From positions 33,321,389 to 33,385,388 of the forward strand of contig NC_080077.1 in assembly GCF_949987535.1 (NCBI RefSeq): 64,000 bases of DNA. Reading direction: 5' to 3'. This stretch comes from Balaenoptera acutorostrata. Taxonomy: Eukaryota; Chordata; Mammalia; Artiodactyla; Balaenopteridae. Shown piece by piece: positions 12,640 through 23,780 of this stretch. The notes below the pieces were generated by a model that did not search any database, was not told the origin of the DNA, and saw only the letters and a list, made by a program, of their open reading frames with translations. Both the position numbers and the translations under genes were made by a program. Within the stretch, counting starts at the first letter, position 1, and each line of letters opens with the position of its first letter.

Positions 12640-12975
12640 TGGTAGCTGTTATGGTTTTTAAATCCCAAGTAAAATGGCACCTGTACCACAAAGGTTTCCG
12701 AAGAAGTCCCAGTGGAAATAAATCATTTCTTCCTCCATGCTCTGCTCTTCATTTTAATTTTAGTATGGCAATTAGTTCCCTCTCTTTTGTGCTCTCTTTC
12801 TTTTCTATTCTTTTCTGTATTGTTATCACTTATTTACATCTTCCTCCTCCCCCCACCGACCAGATCACTAGACTGAGGGCAGAGACTAAGAACCATATTT
12901 TACTAATCTCTGTAATTGTTGTGTAATACCATGTAATACCATGCCATGATTTTCAAATTCACATAGTAGGCTCTA
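12640..12975 (+). mobile_element. L2 LINE 3' end, degraded
   Basis: 'CCAAGTAAAATGGCACCTGT' and 'GACTGAGGGCAGAGACTAAG' followed by 'CACATAGTAGGCTC' show the usual L2 3' order (final coding block, 'gagggcaggga', 'cacatagtaggc'). A small tandem duplication 'GTAATACCAT' sits at 12924-12944. Confidence 0.5.
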
Positions 12976-13049
12976 ATTTACTGGTAGCTGAATGACTTTA
13001 CTGACATTTTTATATTGGGCTTTTTTTTTCTTCTAAATATATATAGTAA

Positions 13050-13500
13050 ATTTTAATGATACTTGGTACAGATGCAATGAAAATATGGGAAAACTGTAAA
13101 TTGGAGTGTAAATTGGAGCAATCTTTTGGAAGAAAATATGGCAACCAGAGTTTCCAAAAATAGGGTACTGGATAGAGTATATTGATACAATGGAATAATG
13201 TGGAATATTATCAAAGCTATATTAAAAGTGTGTATCTATACATATACATATTTGCTAAAGATCTCTAAAATGTATCATAAACATTAAAAAGGTATAAAAC
13301 TATGTAAATTGTATGCTCTCTTTTGTGTAAAATTAAAATAGATGTGAATTTATGCAGATTTATGCTTTTTAAAATTAGGAAGTATAATAAGCAATTGTTC
13401 ACTTGGAGAGTGATGGTAGGGGAAAGACGGAAATGAGGTCTTTCACTTTTCGTTTTGTGACTTTCTGCACTGTTTAAATTTTATAACCTCATACATGCAT
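13050..13500 (+). mobile_element. Old L1 3' fragment
   Basis: Contains the sense-strand pattern 'CAATGGAATAATGTGGAATA' and 'TTGTATGCTCTCTTTTGTGT', typical of L1M 3' ends. A 12-bp imperfect tandem repeat (GTAAATTGGAGT twice) occurs near 13096. Confidence 0.5.
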
Positions 13501-13504
13501 TATT

Positions 13505-13830
13505 CCTTATTAAAGTGTTGATGAGAAGGGAGATTAGGGTCTACCCCTTTTTGGTTGTTTTATTCTTTGTACGTCAGTGTATTTTTTTAAATGTATTGCA
13601 AAAATTTCCTCCATATTAAGTGTTTTTCAAACCATACTTTAATAGATGTGTGACACTCCATCACGTGATATATATCATGATTTATTAACCCTTTCAGTTG
13701 AGTATTTAAGTTGTTTATGTTTTGGCAGTTATAATACTCAAACGAGTATTTGATTATTCTTAGTTCTGGACACAGAATTGCTGAGGCAGTAGCAAAATTT
13801 TGTCATTGACAACCCTTCTAGGAACAGTCG
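13505..13830 (-). mobile_element. Old L1 3' region, antisense, part 1
   Basis: Antisense old L1 3' region; it ends 'TTGACAACCCTTCTAGGAAC' and resumes at 14341 with 'CCAAATTGCCTCCCGAAGAG', the phrase expected next. The element is therefore split by the 13831-14340 insert. Confidence 0.5.
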
Positions 13831-14340
13831 GTCTTAGGATACTCTCCAGGATGCCTTGAAGGGCTTACTATGCAATTTTGGAATTACTGATAGAAATTTA
13901 GAAGAGCTGAAGTGCTCTGCACAATAGAGAAGAATTTTGAACCCCCAGAGGCAATGGCAGGTCAGGGAGAGGGGGTTGGGGACTGGGGGCAGAGAATAAG
14001 ACAGAGAAATAAGATGTGAGACTGTGTGCTCCAAGGACATGACCCCCTCCCTCTGAGTGGATTTCTTTTGGAGACTTGTGAAGAAGCCGAATTGTTGGAA
14101 AGAGAGACAAAGACAGCATACAAACACAGGAGCCTAAGGCCGATTATACTGCAGAGCATAAACCTGGGAATTAACAGGAACCATGGGAAGGACCTGAAGT
14201 TTCATGAATCGGGGGACTGGGGATGGAGTCAAATGTAACTAACTGGCTTTCTCAGTGGCAGGACTTTCCACCCCCTCTTTATAGCACACACCCCTCCTCT
14301 GAGGACCTCTGTGTTATTGGCATAATAAAATCTTGTGATT
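13831..14340 (+). mobile_element. LTR-like insert splitting an old L1
   Basis: About 510 bp that interrupts an otherwise continuous antisense L1. A polyadenylation-type AATAAA lies at the right end ('CATAATAAAATCTTGTGATT'). The flanks 'TAGGAAC' (left) and 'TAGAACC' (right) could be a decayed target duplication. No coding capacity. I cannot name the family; an LTR is the best guess. Bases 14069-14156 recur exactly at 16185-16272. Confidence 0.4.
14069..14156 (+). repeat. 88-bp exact direct repeat, copy 1
   Basis: Begins TGGAGACTTGTGAAG and ends TATACTGCAGAG. It is identical over all 88 bases to 16185-16272, in the same orientation, offset by 2116 bp. Sequence on either side differs immediately. 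Confidence 0.97.
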
Positions 14341-14560
14341 CATAGAACCAAATTGCCTCCCGAAGAGGATGTACACATTATGCTCTCACCAGATGTGGAG
14401 GAGTAGGCCTGATTCACCCCACCATCACCAAGAGTGGGTATTATAGCTTTTAAATCATTAGCGATTTAACAGAAAAAAGGTGTTCTCATTGTTTGTTTAC
14501 ATGACTTTGCCTTTTGGAAAGGTTAACATTTTTTTCATATTCATCCCATTTCTTGGATAA
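14341..14560 (-). mobile_element. Old L1 3' region, antisense, part 2
   Basis: 'CCAAATTGCCTCCCGAAGAG' and 'CATTATGCTCTCACCAGATG' are the antisense of the L1 'caccagcagtg...gaaagattgtacc' zone. Continuation of the fragment ending at 13830. Confidence 0.5.
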
Positions 14561-14610
14561 AATAGAAACGATCAAACAGGACCTTCTTTATCATCCCACA
14601 ATGATATAAT

Positions 14611-14850
14611 CATAGCTACCACCTATACAGCACTTGGTAGGTGCCAGATATTCTTAAAGTGCTCTTATAAATGTTAACTCATTTAAAGATTCACAAATCT
14701 ATGACATAGGTAATACTTTCCATCCATTTCACAGATGAAGAAATTGAAGTCCAGAAAGCAGAATTTCATCAAGCTAGTAAGTGGAAGGAGTTGGATTTGA
14801 ACCTGGTTTCATAGTCTGGCTTCTAAACTTTCCACCATACTACCTCTTTT
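14611..14850 (-). mobile_element. MIR SINE, near full length
   Basis: 'AGCACTTGGTAGGTGCCAGA', 'CCATTTCACAGATGAAGAAA' and 'GGATTTGAACCTGGTTTCAT' give the complete antisense MIR order, including the tRNA-like end. Confidence 0.85.
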
Positions 14851-14869
14851 TCCTTCATCCATCTTCTAC

Positions 14870-15785
14870 AAACCTATCTGCATTGTCATCCTTCCACTGC
14901 TTTCAGCCTTTGAAAAGTGTCAGAGACCAACCTTTCCATTCTCCTTTGGATTACATCACTCCTCACCATCTAAGAATTCTCATTCGTCAGTTCTCTCCTG
15001 TCTTGTTCATCTTCGACCTCCCTTCAGCCCTGATATTACTCATTCTAAAAAATAAAAATGAAAACAAAACAGTCACACTAAGAAGCAAGCAAACAACAAA
15101 ACCTGGCATGCCTATATTTCCTTTCAACTACCAGAGCTTTTTCTCTCTAATCTTGTCCACTCAGAGACTCAACTGTGCACCCTCTGTTACTTCTCAGCAT
15201 ATTTCAACCTTGCTTCAACCAGCCCACTGAAACTATGTTTGCCAAGTGTAGCAGTAACGTTAGATTTTCCAAATGCAATGGCTCCTTCTTTCATTTAATC
15301 TGTATTTGATACAGTTAACCATCTCCCTCTTTGGGATATACTACACTCTGGTTTTCATTCTATCTCTTCCATCTCTTCTTAGTCTTCTTTGTAAGCAACT
15401 CTTCCTATGCCTAATCTCTAAATCTTAACTTTCCTGAAAATTTAGACCTGTGATTTCTTTTCTCCTCACTGTACATACTCTCTCAAGCTGACCACATCCA
15501 GTCTCGTGGTTTTAAATATTATCTCTCTGGTGATGTCTCCCTAATTTGTCTTACATGCCAGCTCCACTGGGATGTATATCAGGAATCTCTAATTTAACCT
15601 ATCAAAATTGAATTTTTTATTTTCTTCCCAAATCAGAGAACTTCTTCCTTACCCTCTAAACCTAGTACATTCTATGAGGTCAGGGACCAAGATTGTTTTG
15701 ATCATCACTTTATACTTAGAACTTGGCATGGTTATTTATACATAGAGGATGCTCAGAAAATATTTAATGAGTGAATGAATAAAAA
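14870..15785 (+). mobile_element. L2 LINE, sense, decayed
   Basis: Around 15295-15330 the translation keeps 'FDTVNHLPL', the L2/CR1 reverse transcriptase signature 'FDTVDH'. Around 15505-15535 'SSLVVLNII' corresponds to the following conserved block. The 3' end reads 'GAGGTCAGGGACCAAGATTG' and then 'AATATTTAATGAGTGAATGA'. Many stops and gaps; no function. Confidence 0.6.
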
Positions 15786-15939
15786 TTTTGTTTTTGTTTG
15801 AGACGATAATTCAGAAACCAAACTTATTTACCTATAGACCTATAACTGATTAATAATGTACATTCAGAATTAGTGGAAAAAATAATATATGAATGAATGA
15901 TTTTGAAAATCAGAAAAAAACTTTAGATATTTTTCCATA

Positions 15940-16070
15940 CCTAGGTCTTAGAGTTGAAAGGAAACATAGTTCAAATCTCTTGTTCTGTAGATGAGGAAAC
16001 TAATGTAGTTTACTTGCCCAGTATGACATCAGTTTTGCCAGAGCTGAAGCAGGACCCTACAATCTTATTA
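15940..16070 (-). mobile_element. MIR-like fragment
   Basis: 'TGTTCTGTAGATGAGGAAAC' and 'GTTTACTTGCCCAGTATGAC' match the antisense MIR core in order. Short and diverged. Confidence 0.55.
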
Positions 16071-16124
16071 CCATGCAGAATACTGCAAGATGTTTCAAAA
16101 TTGTGTATAAATTCACTATACTAC

Positions 16125-16310
16125 ATTTGTGTGTGTGTATATACATTCATACAATTAGTGTGTATATAAATATATATATATATATGGAGACTTGTGAAGA
16201 AGCCGAATTGTTGGAAAGAGAGACAAAGACAGCATACAAACACAGGAGCCTAAGGCCGATTATACTGCAGAGATATATATATATATCTATATATATATAT
16301 ATATCACTAA
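16125..16310. repeat. TG/TA microsatellite split by an 88-bp insert
   Basis: A TG tract and interrupted TA tract (16125-16184) is followed by 88 non-repetitive bases and then resumes as TA at 16273-16304. The tract would be continuous without the insert. Confidence 0.9.
16185..16272 (+). repeat. 88-bp exact direct repeat, copy 2
   Basis: Identical to 14069-14156. It is flanked on both sides by alternating TA, so no target duplication can be recognised. It has no A-tail, no inverted ends and is internal to the source element, so it does not look like a retroposon or a DNA transposon. Confidence 0.97.
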
Positions 16311-16602
16311 CTAAAAACATTTTAGTTATTCCCTATCAACCCCCTCCCCAACAGTAACCCCAGAGACTAGAAAAGTGCCTGACACATAATGGGTGGTCCA
16401 TAGATATTGTTGACTAAGTGACCTGCAGTCTTTTAAACTTAGTGACAACTAAAATAAACCATATATTTTTTGCTTTAAAAACACAGTCACCTCTTTTTTT
16501 TAACAAACACTCCAGGATGCATAGTATGAGAAGTATACATGAGATTATAGGTGCAATGGAACATTTGGAATTAGGCTTGTTTTTAAAAATCTAGGACCTG
16601 TG

Positions 16603-16865
16603 GGGCTTCCCTAGCGGTGCAGTGGTTAAGAATCCACCTGCCAATGCAGGGCACACAGGTTCGATCCCTGGTCCGGGAAGATCCCACATGCCGCAGAACA
16701 ACTAAGCCTGTGTGCCACAACTACTGAAGCCTGCGCACCGAGCCCATGCTCTGCAACAAGAGAAGCCACCCCAATGAGAAGCCCGCTCGCTGCAACCAGA
16801 GAAAGCCCGCACACAGAAACAAAGACCCAATGCAGCCAAAAATAAAATAAATAAATTTATTTTAA
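16603..16865 (+). mobile_element. CHR-type tRNA-derived SINE (short form)
   Basis: Starts GGGCTTCCCTAGCGGTGC, with an A-box region at 16615-16632 and a B box GGTTCGATCCC at 16659. One 'CCACAACTACTGA' module; ends in AAAATAAAATAAATAAA. Flanked by an 18-bp target duplication AAAAATCTAGGACCTGTG (16585-16602 and 16866-16883, no mismatch), which proves L1-type retroposition. Transcription would be by RNA polymerase III from the internal boxes. Confidence 0.93.
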
Positions 16866-16924
16866 AAAAATCTAGGACCTGTGATTCTTCTAAAAATGGG
16901 GGCAACCATTTCTTTCCAGTTTCC

Positions 16925-17135
16925 TATCTGTGCCAGGTACTTTACACACCATGTCTTGTTTACTTCTGGCAGCCCAGCAAGACAGGTATTACAGCCATTT
17001 TAATGGCAGGAGAGAGCAACTCCAAAAGAACAAGGGATTTATAGAGAGTTATATACTAAATATCAGATGGGATTTAAATCCAAATCTGAAGCCACAGCAT
17101 AAGCTTCTTCCCTCTGATGAGCTATGTTTTCCAAA
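16925..17135 (-). mobile_element. MIR SINE
   Basis: 'GTGCCAGGTACTTTACACAC', 'GACAGGTATTACAGCCATTT' and 'GGGATTTAAATCCAAATCTG' follow antisense MIR order. Confidence 0.65.
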
Positions 17136-17304
17136 ACAGTAAGAAGAAAGTGTTATTTTCCCAAGGATTAGACTACTGAGTTCAACATAATTTTGTGTAG
17201 CACAGGGCAGAAGGAGGAGTAGAATTAAACTAATTTCTTCCTTTCAAAATGAAACTATATGTAAACATATACATATAAAAAAACTTAAAGTTCATATAAT
17301 TAAA

Positions 17305-17722
17305 TTCTAACTTATGTTTTGATTCAAGTTTATTGAGGATAATTTACATAAAATAAAATGCATCCATCTTAAGTTTACAGTTTTAATGAGTTTGACAAAT
17401 GTGCATAACTTTTAGTCATCACGCAAATCAAAAAATATAATATTTCTATCACACATAAAGTTTCATCACCTCTTACTTCCCGACCCCAGGCAACCACTGA
17501 CGTGCCTTCTGTCATTTTAGATTAGTTTTGCCTAGTCTAAAATTTTATATAAATGACATATTTTGTGTTTGGCTTTTATTACTCAGCAAAATGTTTTTAT
17601 ATGTTTTATATGCATATATATTGCAGTTATCAGTAGTTCACATCTTCTTAAAGGCAGGACCTAATTTTTTTTTGTTTGTCCAATCTGTCAATATCTTTCT
17701 TTTAATTGGGGGCGTTTAGGCC
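17305..17722 (-). mobile_element. Old L1, antisense, two pieces
   Basis: 17315-17640 is the antisense of an L1M 3' end ('CAAGTTTATTGAGGATAATT', 'ACTTCCCGACCCCAGGCAAC'). From about 17680 the phrase 'CCAATCTGTCAATATCTTTC' matches the endonuclease-coding start of ORF2, as in the younger copy at 59580. The two parts of L1 are therefore juxtaposed. Confidence 0.6.
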
Positions 17723-17735
17723 CCAATTAACATTT

Positions 17736-18075
17736 TTTTAATTTAAATTTATTTTATTTTATTTATTTTATTTTTGGCTGCGTTGGGTCTTCGTTGCTAC
17801 ATGCAGGCTTTTCTCTGGTTGCAGAGAGCGGGGACCACTCTCGTTGTGGTGCGCAGGCTTCTCATTGCAGTGGCTTCTCTTGTTATGTAGCATGGGCTCT
17901 AGCCACATGGGCTTCAGTAGTTGTGGCTTGCAGGATCTAGAGCACAGGCTAAGTAGTTGTGGCACATGGGCTTAGCTGCTCTGCTGCATGTGGGATCTTC
18001 CCAGACCAGGGCTTGAACCCGTGTGCCCTGCATTGGCAGGCAGATTCTTAACCACTGCACCACCAGGGAAGCCCT
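17736..18075 (-). mobile_element. CHR-type SINE (two-module form)
   Basis: Minus-strand copy: the tail is the T-rich 17736-17770, and the tRNA end is at 18075 (CCAGGGAAGCCCT on plus). B box as GGGCTTGAACCC near 18010. Target duplication CCAATTAACATTT at 17723-17735 and 18076-18088. It landed in the ORF2 region of an old antisense L1. Confidence 0.92.
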
Positions 18076-18088
18076 CCAATTAACATTT

Positions 18089-18938
18089 AATACAATTACT
18101 GATACAGATGGATTTAGTCAGCCAGCTTATTGTTTTCTGGTTTTTTTCCCACTGTTATTTTGTCCCACTCTTCCCCCTTTCCTGCCTGATTTTGGATTAT
18201 TTCACTATTTTTTTCAGTATTCCATTTTATCTACTGGTTTTTAAGATACACTTTTTTTCATTTTTTTAAGGAATTGATCTAGGAATTACTCTATCTACCT
18301 ATCTATCACCTTTCACAGTCTATCTAAAGCTAATATGACACTAACAGTTTCATGTAAAATATAAAAACCTTTCAACAATATAGACTGCTTACCCTCCCCC
18401 TGCCATCCTTATGTTAGAGATATCATTATACTGATATACATTGAAAACAATGCATGAGAATATTATAATTTTGTTTTAAAAAGTCATATGTATTTTAAAA
18501 CACTCAAAAGGGAAAAAAAAGACTCATATTTATTCAGATATTTAGCATTTCTGATGTTTGCTATTTGATCTGAAATCAAAATTTCCTTCTAGCACCATTT
18601 GCTTCAGCCTGGAGGCCTTCTTTTAGCATTTTTTATAGCGTAGGGCTGTTGGAAAGAAATTATTTTAGTTTTCTTTATATGAAAATGTCTTTATCTTGCC
18701 TTAATTCTGAGGGATATTTTGGCTGGATATAAAACTCTGGGTTGATAAATTTTTTCCTTTCAGCACTTCGAAGATGTTGTTTCATGTCATCTGGCCTCCA
18801 TGGTTTCTGATGATAAATCTGCAGTCATTCAAATCATTGCTACTCTGTATGAGCCATTTTTGTATAACTATTCTTAAGATTAAAAAAAAATCTTTAGTCT
18901 CTCTGCAGTTTATGATGTGTCTAGCCATGGTTTTCTTT
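18089..18938 (-). mobile_element. Old L1 mosaic, antisense
   Basis: 'GGCTGGATATAAAACTCTGG' and 'TTTCAGCACTTCGAAGATGT' belong to a long old L1M segment that continues at 19634 after a younger L1 insertion. No frame survives. Confidence 0.6.
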
Positions 18939-19616
18939 TTTTTTATTTTTAAAAAATTTTATAGAGTTTTTAAAGGTTACTTTCCGTTTGCAGTTATTAC
19001 AAAACATTGGCTATATTCCCTGTGTTGTGCAATACATCCTTGAGACTACATTACACCCAAAAGTTTGTACCTCCCGCTCCCCCACCCCTATATTACATCC
19101 CCCACTGGTAACCACTAGTGTGTTCTCTGTATCTGTGAGCCTGCTTCTTTTTTGTTATATTCACTAGTTTGTTGTATTTTTTAGATTCAACATATAAGTG
19201 ATATCATACAGTATTTGCCTTTCTCTGACTATTTCACCCAGCATAATGCCCTCCAAGTCCATCCATGTTGCTGCAAATGGCAAAATTTCATTCTTTTTTA
19301 TGGCTGAGTAGTATTCCATCTTCTTTATCCATTCATCTGTTGATGGACACTTAGGTTGCTTCCATGTCTTGGCAATAATAAGTAATGCTGCTATGAACAT
19401 TGGGTGCATATATATTTTTGAATTAGTACTTTTGTTTTTTTTTTGGATATATGCCCAGGAGTGGAATTGCTAGGTCATATGGTGGTTTTATTTTTAGTTT
19501 TTTGAGAAACCTCCATACTGTTTTCCATAGTGGCTGCACCAACTTACATTCTCACCAACAGTGTAGGAGTGTTCCCTTTTCTCCACATCATTGCCAATAT
19601 TTGTTATTTTTGTTCT
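18939..19616 (-). mobile_element. Younger L1 3' end, 5'-truncated
   Basis: Antisense L1 3' UTR and the end of ORF2 (translation 'WMDLEGIMLGEIV' and '[13 protein letters not shown]' near 19200-19330). Flanked by TAGCCATGGTTTTCTTT (18922-18938) and TAGCCATGATTTTCTTT (19617-19633): a 17-bp target duplication with one mismatch. Nested inside an older antisense L1. Confidence 0.9.
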
Positions 19617-19633
19617 TAGCCATGATTTTCTTT

Positions 19634-20900
19634 GAAGTTATGCTGTTTGTAGTTCTCTGAGCTTCCTGAATCTGTTCATTTATCTCTTCCACAAAATTTA
19701 GGTCATTTTTGACAATTATTGCTTCAAATATTTTTTCTGTCCCAATCTTTTATTCTTCCAATTACATGTACATTAGACTGTTTGATATTTTCCCCCAGTT
19801 TCCTGAAGCTCTTTCTTTTTTAACTTTTTTCTCTTTGTTCTTCACGTTAGAAAATTTCTATTGATCTGATTTAAAGTTCACTAGCTCTTTTTTTTTCTTT
19901 TTGGTCATCTATATTCTGCTATTGAGTCTATCCAGTGAAAATTTTATTTCCATTGTTATATGTTTCAATTCTAAAACTTTCCATTTTATTATTTTTTGTA
20001 ATATATTTCTCTACTGAGATTTTCTTTATTTCATTCATTTCAGGTGTGTTCACCTTTACCTCATTGAAAGTTATAATAGCTATTTGTAAAGTCCTTCTCT
20101 GATAACTTTGATAACTTGATAATTTTAGAGTTGGCATCTGTGGATTGTCTCTTCCCCTGAGAATGGTTCATATTTTCCTAGTTACTTTTATGACAAGTAA
20201 TTTTGGATTGTATCCTGGATGTTGTGACTTGTATGATGTCTAGATTTGGGGTTCTATTATAATTCTCTGGAGAATATTGATGTTTTTGTTTTAGCAGGCA
20301 ATTAACCCATTTGGGTTCATGGTAACCTTTTTAATCTTCTTTGAGTGGTGGAACAAATCTCAATTTATTTCTCTGAGCTTCTGCTGTGAGGTTTTGAGTC
20401 TGTTCCATGTATACATGGTTCTGGGGATTGGCAGAGTCTTTGTGTGTGTTCATAAGCAAAATTAGATGACTTCCTCTTCTCCAGCTCTCTCTTGTTTAAA
20501 ATTTTTCTTCACTCTGCAGTTTGCCTAGCCTACTTTCCATATTTCCTTTACCAAGAAGTATGTCAGGGTTTCTCTAGGCAATCTAGCTACTCACACTATT
20601 GCATGACTCTTGAGTCTATCTTGGGAAAGCTGCAAACAACACCAATAACAACAGCAACAATAACTGCAACTGCCACAGTGAACTCACCCCCAAAACCACA
20701 GTAAACTCCCCACCCCATGCCAATCACTTCTGTAAGTTTGATTCTTCTCCATTATCTGCCTGCTTTTTTTTATTCAACTCGTCAGAGTTCTCAGATAGTT
20801 GTTTTTAATATTTTGTTTATGGTTTATTATTATCATGGGAAGAATGGATTTTTAGGGAGCTTATATTGCCTTAGCAGAATTGGAAGTGATTTTAATGATG
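19634..20900 (-). mobile_element. Old L1 mosaic, antisense, continued
   Basis: 'GAGCTTCCTGAATCTGTTCA', 'TTGACAATTATTGCTTCAAA', and 'GTTTTAGCAGGCAATTAACC' continue the fragment broken at 18938. Confidence 0.6.
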
Positions 20901-20939
20901 TTTTTTGAGGATCAGAAGATTTTAGTTTTAATGAAGTTT

Positions 20940-23780
20940 AAATTATTATTTTTTATTTTGTGGTTAGTGGGTTTTGTGTCATGTAAATGATACCTTTGCC
21001 TATCCCAAGATCATGAAGACTTTCACTTATGTTTTCCTTCATAAGTTTTATGCTTTTGGGTTTTCCTATAATCTATTTCAAGTTAATATCTGTGTGTGTT
21101 AGAAGATAAGATCAAGGTTAATATTTTTCCACCTGGATTTTCAATTTTTTCAACACCATTTCTTGAAAAGATTATTCTTTCTCCATTGAACTACTTTTAG
21201 GAACTACTTTAGGACCTTATCAAGTAATCAGATATGTACAGATCTCCTTCTGGACTCTATCTTCTGTTCTGCTAAACTATACATCAAACGTTATACAAAT
21301 CCTATTTCGATTAATTTAGCTATTAAATCTTGAAACCAGGAAGTAAAAACCCTCTATTTTTCTTTTTCTTTTTCAAATTATTTTGGTTACTCTCAGTCCT
21401 TTGTATCTTCATACAAATTTTAGAATTAGCTTATCAAACTAATATATTATTGATCAACAACGGCAAGAGTGCAGAGCTTTGCCTTGTCCATGATTTTAGA
21501 AGAAAGGCATTCAGTCTTTTAGCATATTATATGCTATTAGTTATAGAGTTTTTATGGGAACTTTTTATTAATTTTAAGAAGTTACCTCTCATTTCTAACT
21601 TGCCAAGAGTTTTATTTTTCCTAATAAAATGGGTGTTGAATTTTGCCAAATGCCTCTCTGCATCTATTGAGCTGATCATATAATTTTTTTCTTGTTTATT
21701 TTGTTAACGTGGTGAATTATCTTGACTGAATTTTGAATATTAAACCAGCCTTGCGTTCCTGAGATAAACTGTAATTTGTGAAGTGATGTATTATTATGTT
21801 ATGTATCTTTTTTTTTTGATTTGCTAATATTTTTACTAAAGATTTTAATTCTTATTTTTTGGCTCATGCTTGCTAGGAATATCAGTGTGTAGTTTTCTTT
21901 TCTGGTAATGTCTTTGGTTCAGTGTCAGGGAAATGCTGTGCTCATAATATGAGTGAAGATGTGGTCCTTCCTCTTTGTTTTTTAAATAAATTTGTCTGCA
22001 ATTATATTATTTCTTTTTAAATGTTTAAATGTTTGATAGGATTTACCAGTGAAGCTATCTGGCCCAGAGTTTTTGCTGAAAATTTTGAAATTATTGTTTG
22101 ATATCGTTAACAAATAGAGAGCTATTTAGAATTTCTATTGCTTCTTGAGTCAGATTTGGTAATTTGTATCTTTCATGGAATTCATTCATTGTATGTAATT
22201 ATCAAATTTATTCTCTTAAGATTGCTCATAACATTCCCTTAAGATTTCTAAAATATCTGTGGGATCTGTAATGATTTTCTCTCTTTTATTTCTGATATTG
22301 GTAATTTTAATTTATCTTGTGATTTCTCTTATTTTCTTGTTCAGTCTAAGTAGCTGTTTATAAATTTTATTGGTCTTTTTAAAGTACTAACTTTTGTTTC
22401 ATTAATTTTCTTTGTTGTTTGATCACTGGTGTCTGCTCTGATCACTACTGATATTTCCTTCCTGCTAATTTACTCTTGATTTAATTGACTCTTTCTCTAG
22501 TTTTTTAGGATAAAAGCTTAGATAATCAATACTAGAGCTTTTTTCTTTTCTGGCATGTGCTTTTAAAGTTATTTCTCTCTTTCTAAGCACTGTTTTAGCT
22601 GCATCCTTTAAATCTTGTTTGTTGTATTTACATTTTAAAAATTCAGTTAAAATATATTTTTCTTGTGATTTATTTTTGACCATGGGTTATTTGTGCGTTG
22701 TTTATTTCCAAAAATTTGGAATTTTCCACACATTTCTGTTACTGGTTTCTAATTTAATCTCATTACTGTTAGAGAACATATCTCATATGCTTTTTAAAAA
22801 ATTTTTATTGAGATATAATTGACATATAACGCTGTGTAAGTTTAAGGTTTACAGCATGTTGATGTGATAAACATATATTGCAAAGTGATTACCATTACCA
22901 CCATAGTGTTAGCTAACATACTATGTATGTTCTCAGTCTATTTAAATATATAGAAACTTCTTTTATGTGTTTATACACTAAACTTTTTTAGCGTATCATC
23001 TATTTTAATAAGTATTTCTTGTACAATGGAAAAGAATGTATATTCTGCCTTTGTTTGATATAGTGTTTTCTAAATACCAATTAGGTCAAGTTGGTTGATA
23101 GTGATGTTCAGCTCCACTATATTCTTGTTAATTTTATCTCTATTTAATCTATCAATTACTGAGATAGTATTAAAGTGTTCAACTTTCATGTGTTTTTGTC
23201 TATTTATCCCTTTATATCTGTCAGTTTTGGCTTTATATATTTTAAGCTCATTATTCTATATATACACATTTGAGATATGTACATATTTTTGATACCTTGC
23301 TCCTTTTACCATTTTGAAATGTACCTCTATCTTTGTTAATATTCTTTGTTCTGTGATGTATTTTTTCTGATATTAGTATTGCTTCTCCATCTTTCTCATG
23401 ATTAGTGTTTGCAAGTTTTTTTAAATTTTAACCTATCTGTATCTTTATATTTAAAGTGTTTTCTTTTACAGACAGTATATAATTGGCTCTTGCTTTCTAA
23501 CCAGTATGAAATTTTCTGCCTTTTAATTGCAGTGCTTAGATCATTTACATTTAATATGGTCAACACAATGACTTTTTATTCTACAATGGTATTATTTCTT
23601 TTCTTTTTTTGTTCTATCTGTTCTTTGCCTTTTTTCTTCTTTTCCTGTCTTCTTTTGCATTTTCACTGTTCTGTTTTATCCACACTTTTGGCTTATTATC
23701 TCTATCTTTTCACTTTATTTTTAAGTGGTTGTTCTATAAATTACTATAAGCACCTTTTTTTTTCACAGTCTTCCTTCAAA
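20940..23780 (-). pseudogene. Old L1 ORF2, antisense, decayed
   Basis: On plus the phrases run in reverse ORF2 order. 'CACCATTTCTTGAAAAGATT' (21150) lies past the reverse transcriptase. 'GCATCTATTGAGCTGATCAT' (21660) matches the RT palm. 'TCTGGCCCAGAGTTTTTGCT' (22059) matches the RT entry. 'TTAATTTCTTTGCTG'-like text near 22400 is the linker. 'GTTATTTGTGCGTTGTTTAT' (22686) to 'CATTTACATTTAATATGG' (23543) covers the endonuclease. Every frame is closed by stops and indels. The length fits one ORF2 interrupted near 22790 by another L1 3' end. Confidence 0.65.
22790..22950 (-). mobile_element. L1 3'-end fragment nested in old L1
   Basis: 'TTTTTATTGAGATATAATTG' then 'TTAAGGTTTACAGCATGTTG' is the antisense start of an L1 3' UTR and breaks the ORF2 order of the host L1. 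Target duplication not resolved. Confidence 0.65.

Noticed and set aside
14069..14156. 88-bp repeat as two members of a short dispersed family
   Set aside because: Kept as an alternative but disfavoured: both boundaries are internal to a larger insert and identity is complete, unlike the diverged repeats around it.
14781..15230. 149-codon frame on plus
   Set aside because: Overlaps a MIR end and decayed L2; the translation mixes both and includes non-coding MIR sequence.
16603..16690. tRNA gene-like A and B boxes
   Set aside because: Belongs to a SINE: cloverleaf is not preserved, and an A-tail and target duplication are present. The same holds for the other four SINEs.
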